Source: Glaciecola nitratireducens FR1064 (GTDB lineage: Bacteria > Pseudomonadota > Gammaproteobacteria > Enterobacterales > Alteromonadaceae). From it: 64,000 bases of DNA. Below, piece by piece: positions 59,569 to 64,000 of this stretch (within the stretch, counting starts at the first letter, position 1; every line of letters starts with the position of its first letter). Below the pieces are notes generated by a model. It saw only the letters and a program-made list of their open reading frames with translations, ran no database searches and was not told the DNA's origin. Location of the stretch: the NCBI RefSeq assembly GCF_000226565.1, contig NC_016041.1, positions 2,790,001 through 2,854,000 on the forward strand. The letters run 5' to 3'. A program made the position numbers and the translations under genes.

Positions 59569-61614
59569 ATGCGTCACAGCGATATTTATAATTCAACAAA
59601 ACAAGATACAAAAGCTCGATTGCAGCTCCTCAATGGGAATGCGTTGGGAGGCTTAGCGATTACGCTGTTGTGCATGGCAGTTTTTTGTTTTGGTTTTGAA
59701 AGTGATGAATACCAACAAACAAAGACGACTATTTTTATTGCGTTACTTTGTTCTCATACTCTGCGTTTATTCGAAAATTTATATACAAAAGCTCAAATCA
59801 AAAAAGATAACTTCAATGTTCGCGCTGCCGCGGTCCGATTTACCCTAGGTATCATAGTAAATAGCTGTATTTGGGCAACTTATAGCATTATGCTAGCGCT
59901 ACACATGCAAGACACGGAGATTTTAGTTACGACTATCGTTTTGTCCGCACTTGCGGGCGGAACAACCACGATCCTTGCAGCTTCAAGAAGCTTATCCATA
60001 TTTTATATATCAAGCTTAATACTTCCTTTTGCGATTATGGGCTTTTTTAGTCAATATAGTTACTTTCCTCTCATTTCATCATTAGGCATTGGATTTTGGG
60101 CCGTAATGGTGATTTCGTCGGGGCACGCAAGTAAATTTGTTACAGAAACACTCGCGCTAAAAAACAAAAACGCATCGCTGTTAGCACTAATGGATGTTGA
60201 GAAGAAAGAAGTGGATCGCGTAAACCGTGAGCTTTTGTCAGTTAATCAGCAGTTGGACAATTACAATCACTTGCTCGAGAGTAAGGTAGATAAGCGGACT
60301 GAAGAAATTTACCGGCTCTCGAATTTAGATCCCTTAACTAGCTTAATGAATCGTAATGCCTTTTTACAAAGTTTAAAGAAAACCCTGCAAAGCAATTCGA
60401 ATAACAATCCTCATTCCACTGAACAATACGCCCTCTTATTTGTCGACCTCGATGGTTTCAAAGATGTCAACGACGGCTTTGGTCATAAAGTGGGTGACTC
60501 CGTATTAAGCGAAATTGCCATGCGCTTGCAGGAAGTGGAAGTACTGATGAACTTGGACAACAGAGCTGAAAACTTACTGTGCCGTTGGGGTGGAGATGAA
60601 TTTTTAATTTGCACCAAGTACTTAGGCGAAACCAACCTTTCTAGCTTAGTGAAAGACATTATGACCAGTATTGTCTGCCCTATCTCCATTGCCTCTAATG
60701 AAATTACCCTTGGCGCAAGCATCGGTATCGCGAAGTACCCCGACGACAGCAAAGAACCGCATGAATTAATCCAATATGCCGATATCTCGATGTACTATCA
60801 GAAGAAACATCAGAAAGGAGATGCGACCTATTTCTCTCCCGCCTTGTTCGACGACTTTCAACATGACCAAGTTATTCGTGATGGTTTAAAAAGCGCCCTC
60901 GCTAACAATGAATTTTCGCTAGTGTTTCAGCCCATTGTTGATATCCAAGAACATGCTCCGTGGGCAATTGAAGCCTTGTTAAGATGGGAACATAAAGGCA
61001 AAAGCATCTCACCTGCAGAATTTATTCCGATCGCAGAAAAGTCGGGACGTATTATCGAGATTGGCGCATGGGTGTTACACCAAGCATGTGGCATTGCTGC
61101 CAAATGGACGTTTACGAATAAGCCATCAGTGTCGGTTAACGTGTCTTCACTGCAATTATTAGATTCGCAGTTTATTGACCTTATTGACGAGGTTTTAGAG
61201 AATACTGGACTACCAGCAGATCGCCTGCACTTAGAAATCACGGAAAGCGTGATGCTTGAAAACGGAGAACTTGCGCAATCCCAGTTAAAAGCAATTACCG
61301 AGCGCGGCATTCACGTATCAATCGACGATTTTGGTACCGGTTTTTCATCCTTAAATCAACTGCAAACCATGTCGTTCGATGTTATCAAAATTGACCGTAG
61401 CTTTTTACAGGCCCTCAATAAAAAAGATCTCACCATTATTTCCGCAACAAAGTTAATCGCTGACGAATTCCAAGCCATAACGGTTGCTGAAGGAATTGAA
61501 ACCGAAGAAGAATTGGCTGTTCTAAAAGACTTAGGAATTAGGTATATTCAAGGTTATCTATTTGCGCGGCCTATGAAAAGTGACGAACTCAGCACTTGGG
61601 TTGACAGTTTTTAA
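59569..61614 (+). CDS. Membrane GGDEF-EAL protein (c-di-GMP turnover)
   Basis: A 681-residue protein. About six N-terminal helices (residues ~24-190) form a membrane sensor I cannot name; a coiled coil (200-250) leads to a GGDEF domain with an intact GGDEF at 341-345. The EAL domain starts near 450, with EAL at 468-470 in 'AIEALLRWEHKGKSISPAEF' and 'SIDDFGTGFSSLNQLQTM' near 585, which holds the metal-binding DD. Both synthesis and breakdown of c-di-GMP are possible. c-di-GMP commonly controls exopolysaccharide, so a link to the neighbouring locus is plausible but not shown. The gene stands alone after the fadE terminator. Confidence 0.93.
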   Translation: MRHSDIYNSTKQDTKARLQLLNGNALGGLAITLLCMAVFCFGFESDEYQQTKTTIFIALLCSHTLRLFENLYTKAQIKKDNFNVRAAAVRFTLGIIVNSCIWATYSIMLALHMQDTEILVTTIVLSALAGGTTTILAASRSLSIFYISSLILPFAIMGFFSQYSYFPLISSLGIGFWAVMVISSGHASKFVTETLALKNKNASLLALMDVEKKEVDRVNRELLSVNQQLDNYNHLLESKVDKRTEEIYRLSNLDPLTSLMNRNAFLQSLKKTLQSNSNNNPHSTEQYALLFVDLDGFKDVNDGFGHKVGDSVLSEIAMRLQEVEVLMNLDNRAENLLCRWGGDEFLICTKYLGETNLSSLVKDIMTSIVCPISIASNEITLGASIGIAKYPDDSKEPHELIQYADISMYYQKKHQKGDATYFSPALFDDFQHDQVIRDGLKSALANNEFSLVFQPIVDIQEHAPWAIEALLRWEHKGKSISPAEFIPIAEKSGRIIEIGAWVLHQACGIAAKWTFTNKPSVSVNVSSLQLLDSQFIDLIDEVLENTGLPADRLHLEITESVMLENGELAQSQLKAITERGIHVSIDDFGTGFSSLNQLQTMSFDVIKIDRSFLQALNKKDLTIISATKLIADEFQAITVAEGIETEEELAVLKDLGIRYIQGYLFARPMKSDELSTWVDSF

Positions 61615-61660
61615 GCCATCTGAAAAGAACCATGCAACAACAATATAAGAATCACGATTA

Positions 61661-62242
61661 ATGGCACAGCTTTACTACTACTACTCGGCAATGAACGCCG
61701 GCAAATCAACCTCACTACTTCAGTCTGCATACAACTACAAAGAACGTGGTATGCATATTACTTTATTCACCGCTGCGCTCGATAACCGCTACGGTGAAGG
61801 TAAAATAGCGTCGCGTATTGGACTTGAATCGCCAGCGAATTTATTTACCTCAGAAACCGACCTCTTTGCTGAAATGCGCAAGGAGTGCGACAAACATAAA
61901 ATCAGCTGCTTGTTTATTGATGAAGCCCAATTCTTAACTAAACAGCAGGTTATACAGTGCCTCAAAATAGTAGATGCACTAAAAGTCCCTGTATTAGCTT
62001 ATGGTTTGCGCACCGACTTTAAAGGCGATACTTTTGAAGGCAGTCAATACCTACTTGCATGGGCTGATAAGCTTTCAGAGCTGAAAACCGTATGTCACTG
62101 CGGACGCAAAGCAAATTTTGTGGCACGTCTCGACATCAACGGCGATCCTATTTCTGAGGGCGCTCAGGTGGACGTGGGCGGCAATGAGAAATATGTGTCC
62201 TTGTGCCGCAAACACTTCACAGAAAAAGTGCCGCTTTTGTAG
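61661..62242 (+). CDS. tdk: Thymidine kinase
   Basis: A 193-residue type II thymidine kinase. '[20 protein letters not shown]' is the P-loop, '[20 protein letters not shown]' near 80 the Walker B/DEAQF segment, and '[20 protein letters not shown]' near 109 the substrate lasso region. Zinc-binding Cys are in VCHCGRKA and the late CRKHF. It phosphorylates thymidine to dTMP in salvage. It lies 46 bp after the GGDEF-EAL gene. Full length. Confidence 0.96.
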   Translation: MAQLYYYYSAMNAGKSTSLLQSAYNYKERGMHITLFTAALDNRYGEGKIASRIGLESPANLFTSETDLFAEMRKECDKHKISCLFIDEAQFLTKQQVIQCLKIVDALKVPVLAYGLRTDFKGDTFEGSQYLLAWADKLSELKTVCHCGRKANFVARLDINGDPISEGAQVDVGGNEKYVSLCRKHFTEKVPLL

Positions 62243-62275
62243 CATTAGTAGCGCTAGTAGCGCTAGTAGCGTTAA
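62240..62275. repeat. Four imperfect 9 bp tandem repeats after tdk
   Basis: TAGCATTAG, TAGCGCTAG (twice) and TAGCGTTAA follow each other, beginning at the tdk stop codon. The units are palindromic-like (TAGCGCTA), so they can fold. The rest of the 182 bp gap shows nothing else clear. Confidence 0.75.
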
Positions 62276-62424
62276 TATCATTCAAATTTATCAATTAACC
62301 CAAATAAAACAAAGTTCGCTGATGTCCGATTATCGTCTAGTATGTAGTTTAGCAATTGAATGTTTTATCAATTCAGTGCTTCTCAATGTAACTACTTTTA
62401 CACGCTGACAATAAGGGACATCAC

Positions 62425-63645
62425 ATGGACTTTTCGCACAATGCAAAAACGCAAGATTATCTCACTCGAATTCGCGATTTCTTAAGCACCCACGTTGCCC
62501 CAATTGAACAGCAGGTATATCAAGAATTAGCCGAGCTGAATCCAACAGGCGATTGGACAACTTGGAAAGTACATCCGGCTATAGAGCCCCTTAAAGAGAA
62601 AGCAAAAGAAGCAGGTCTATGGAATCTTTTTCTGCCCGATGCTGAGCTTGCGCAAGGCTTAACAACACTCGAATATGCTCCGCTTGCTGAAGAGACAGGA
62701 CGTTATGTTTTTGCACCCGAAATTTTTAACTGCAACGCGCCCGACACTGGCAACATGGAAGTGTTGTATCACTTTGGTAATAAACAGCAGCAAGATAAAT
62801 GGCTTACACCGCTATTAACCGGTGAAATACGCTCCGTGTTTGGCATGACAGAACCTGATGTAGCATCATCTGACGCTACCAACATGGCGGCTACTATTGA
62901 GTTAGACGGCGATGAATTAGTATTAAATGGCAAAAAATGGTGGACCACTGGACTAGGCCACCCAAATGCAAAAGTGTGCATATTCATGGGGCTGTCAAAC
63001 CCTGAAAACGACAAGCACAACCAGCACAGTATGGTCCTTGTACCGCTGGACACAGCGGGTATAGAAATCAAAAGAATGCTCACAGCCTACGGCGACTATG
63101 ATGCGCCATTCGGTCATGGTGAAATGCATTTCACCAACGTGAGAGTACCAAAAGAAAACCTATTAGTTGGCATGGGCAAAGGCTTCGCCATCGCTCAAGG
63201 ACGCTTAGGCCCGGGCCGCATTCACCATTGCATGCGAGCAATTGGTGCTGCAGAAAAAGCCCTCGAATTAGCGATTAAGCGTGGTTTGTCCCGCGTTGCG
63301 TTCGGCTCACCAATTATCAAGCTAGGCGGTAATGGTGAACGCATCGCAATGGCGAGAATGAAAATTGAACAGGCTCGCTTGCTAACACTTCAAGCCGCTT
63401 GGAAAATTGACAATTTAGGCGTCAAAAATGCCATGGTTGATATTTCTGCGATAAAAGTTGTGGTGCCACAAATGATGGAAGAAGTGGTTGATATGGCGAT
63501 TCAAATTCACGGTGGTGCAGGCATGTGTGAAGACTTCCCATTAGCTCGCTTTGCTGCTGGTGCACGTTCATTACGACTAGCCGATGGCCCTGATGAAGTG
63601 CACATGGGCATGGTCACGCGCTTAGAGCTGAAGAAATACAGATAA
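62425..63645 (+). CDS. Acyl-CoA dehydrogenase (ACAD10/11-like partner)
   Basis: A 406-residue acyl-CoA dehydrogenase. 'SVFGMTEPDVASSDATNMAA' near 137 is the FAD/substrate signature, 'LNGKKWWTTGLGHPNAKVCI' near 167, 'LGPGRIHHCMRAIGAAEKAL' near 259 and 'QIHGGAGMCEDFPLARFAAG' near 357 complete it. It would oxidise an acyl-CoA, perhaps a 4-hydroxy or branched type, because the next gene encodes a kinase-like protein of the kind fused to such enzymes in ACAD10/11. The stop overlaps the next start (TAATG). An SD-like AAGGGA precedes the ATG. Intact. Confidence 0.92.
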   Translation: MDFSHNAKTQDYLTRIRDFLSTHVAPIEQQVYQELAELNPTGDWTTWKVHPAIEPLKEKAKEAGLWNLFLPDAELAQGLTTLEYAPLAEETGRYVFAPEIFNCNAPDTGNMEVLYHFGNKQQQDKWLTPLLTGEIRSVFGMTEPDVASSDATNMAATIELDGDELVLNGKKWWTTGLGHPNAKVCIFMGLSNPENDKHNQHSMVLVPLDTAGIEIKRMLTAYGDYDAPFGHGEMHFTNVRVPKENLLVGMGKGFAIAQGRLGPGRIHHCMRAIGAAEKALELAIKRGLSRVAFGSPIIKLGGNGERIAMARMKIEQARLLTLQAAWKIDNLGVKNAMVDISAIKVVVPQMMEEVVDMAIQIHGGAGMCEDFPLARFAAGARSLRLADGPDEVHMGMVTRLELKKYR

Positions 63646-64000
63646 TGACAGACAAGATTATTGATAAAGCGGGAGCCGTTCGCCCTGGTGAAGAGCTTCC
63701 CGTTGCCTCTCTAGTGGAATGGATAAATATTCATATTCCTGATTTAAAAGGCACACCGACCGTTACACAATATTCAGGAGGCGCTTCTAACTGGACATAC
63801 TGTCTCGACTTTGAAAACAAGTCGGTCATTCTGCGCCGCCCGCCCGCAGGCACCAAAGCGAAAGGCGCACACGACATGGGTCGTGAGTACCGCCTGCAAA
63901 AAGCATTGCAGGAGGTATATCCCAAAGTACCTGAAATGTTGGGATATACTGATGACGAGTCGGTTATTGGTGCAGAGTTTTACATTATGCAAAAGTTTGA
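63645..64000 (+). CDS. APH-like phosphotransferase (ACAD10/11-type kinase), 3' part outside window
   Basis: A frame open from ATG 63645 to the window end (118 residues seen): 'SLVEWINIHIPDLKGTPTVT' and 'QYSGGASNWTYCLDF' with 'SVILRRPPAGTKAKGAHDMG' and 'REYRLQKAL' are the N-lobe of the aminoglycoside-phosphotransferase-like family seen beside, or fused to, acyl-CoA dehydrogenases. Such kinases phosphorylate 4-hydroxyacyl-CoA before the dehydrogenase acts. It is coupled to the preceding gene by a one-base start/stop overlap. The catalytic loop lies beyond the window. Confidence 0.85.
   Translation, partial: MTDKIIDKAGAVRPGEELPVASLVEWINIHIPDLKGTPTVTQYSGGASNWTYCLDFENKSVILRRPPAGTKAKGAHDMGREYRLQKALQEVYPKVPEMLGYTDDESVIGAEFYIMQKF

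Noticed and set aside
60927-61310. 127-codon minus-strand frame
   Set aside because: It is antisense to the EAL domain; no independent support.

Overview
The window looks like a chromosomal segment of an AT-rich marine gammaproteobacterium, most likely of the Alteromonadales (Colwellia/Thalassotalea/Alteromonas-like). That rests on recognisable neighbours (hldE and glnE close together, a FadE-type acyl-CoA dehydrogenase, a DUF3081-like protein) and on the full exosortase A (XrtA/EpsH) exopolysaccharide locus. Family names come from sequence recognition alone; nothing was searched. No tRNA, rRNA or CRISPR array was seen.

Layout. (1) 1-616: start of a PrsT-like TPR lipoprotein gene, leftward. 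(2) 816-4612: two translationally coupled rightward genes, a CelD/BcsL acyltransferase fused to a propeller-like domain and an ATP-grasp enzyme fused to a low-molecular-weight tyrosine phosphatase. (3) 4609-24302: a mosaic variable island. It holds an IS3 transposase tail, an acyltransferase pseudogene split by an intact IS256-family element, rmlACDB with an internally deleted rmlC, a scar copy of the phosphatase tail, a WalW-like deacetylase, a frameshifted glycosyltransferase, a tagD/tagF-like pair (tagF frameshifted), a sulfotransferase, IS3/IS66 debris, more glycosyltransferases, an acyltransferase and a Wzx-like flippase. (4) 24490-42298: a long leftward operon for exopolysaccharide synthesis and exosortase: priming transferase, DUF3473-type deacetylase, FemAB-like protein, glycosyltransferases, XrtA-EpsI, asparagine-synthetase-like amidotransferase, CapK-like adenylating enzyme, O-ligase-like protein, acyltransferase and heparinase-like lyase. 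(5) 42485-47469: the divergent rightward export operon: Wza-like lipoprotein, chain-length protein, BY-kinase and outer-membrane barrel, facing a convergent ExeA-like ATPase gene. (6) 48570-64000: housekeeping genes hldE, GIY-YIG, DUF350, glnE, a TcpQ-like protein, an LpxL-like acyltransferase, a DUF3081-like protein, fadE, a GGDEF-EAL protein, tdk, and an acyl-CoA dehydrogenase followed by a phosphotransferase cut by the window end.

How they work together. The EpsB-like enzyme would load the first sugar on undecaprenyl phosphate, and the glycosyltransferases, amidotransferase, deacetylases and acyltransferases would build and decorate the unit. Wzx would flip it; the chain-length protein, BY-kinase, Wza-like protein and barrel would polymerise and export it. 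Exosortase A would process PEP-CTERM proteins, none of which is encoded here.

The most informative signals are: a ~220 bp duplicated junction that bounds the rml/IS insertion and implies an ancestral three-gene operon (CelD-propeller / ATP-grasp-phosphatase / deacetylase); the phosphatase fused to an ATP-grasp enzyme in a locus whose BY-kinase has no other visible phosphatase; the broken rmlC; three one-base losses at homopolymer runs in sugar or acyl transferase genes; and an IS256 insertion into a site that copies its own terminal inverted repeat.
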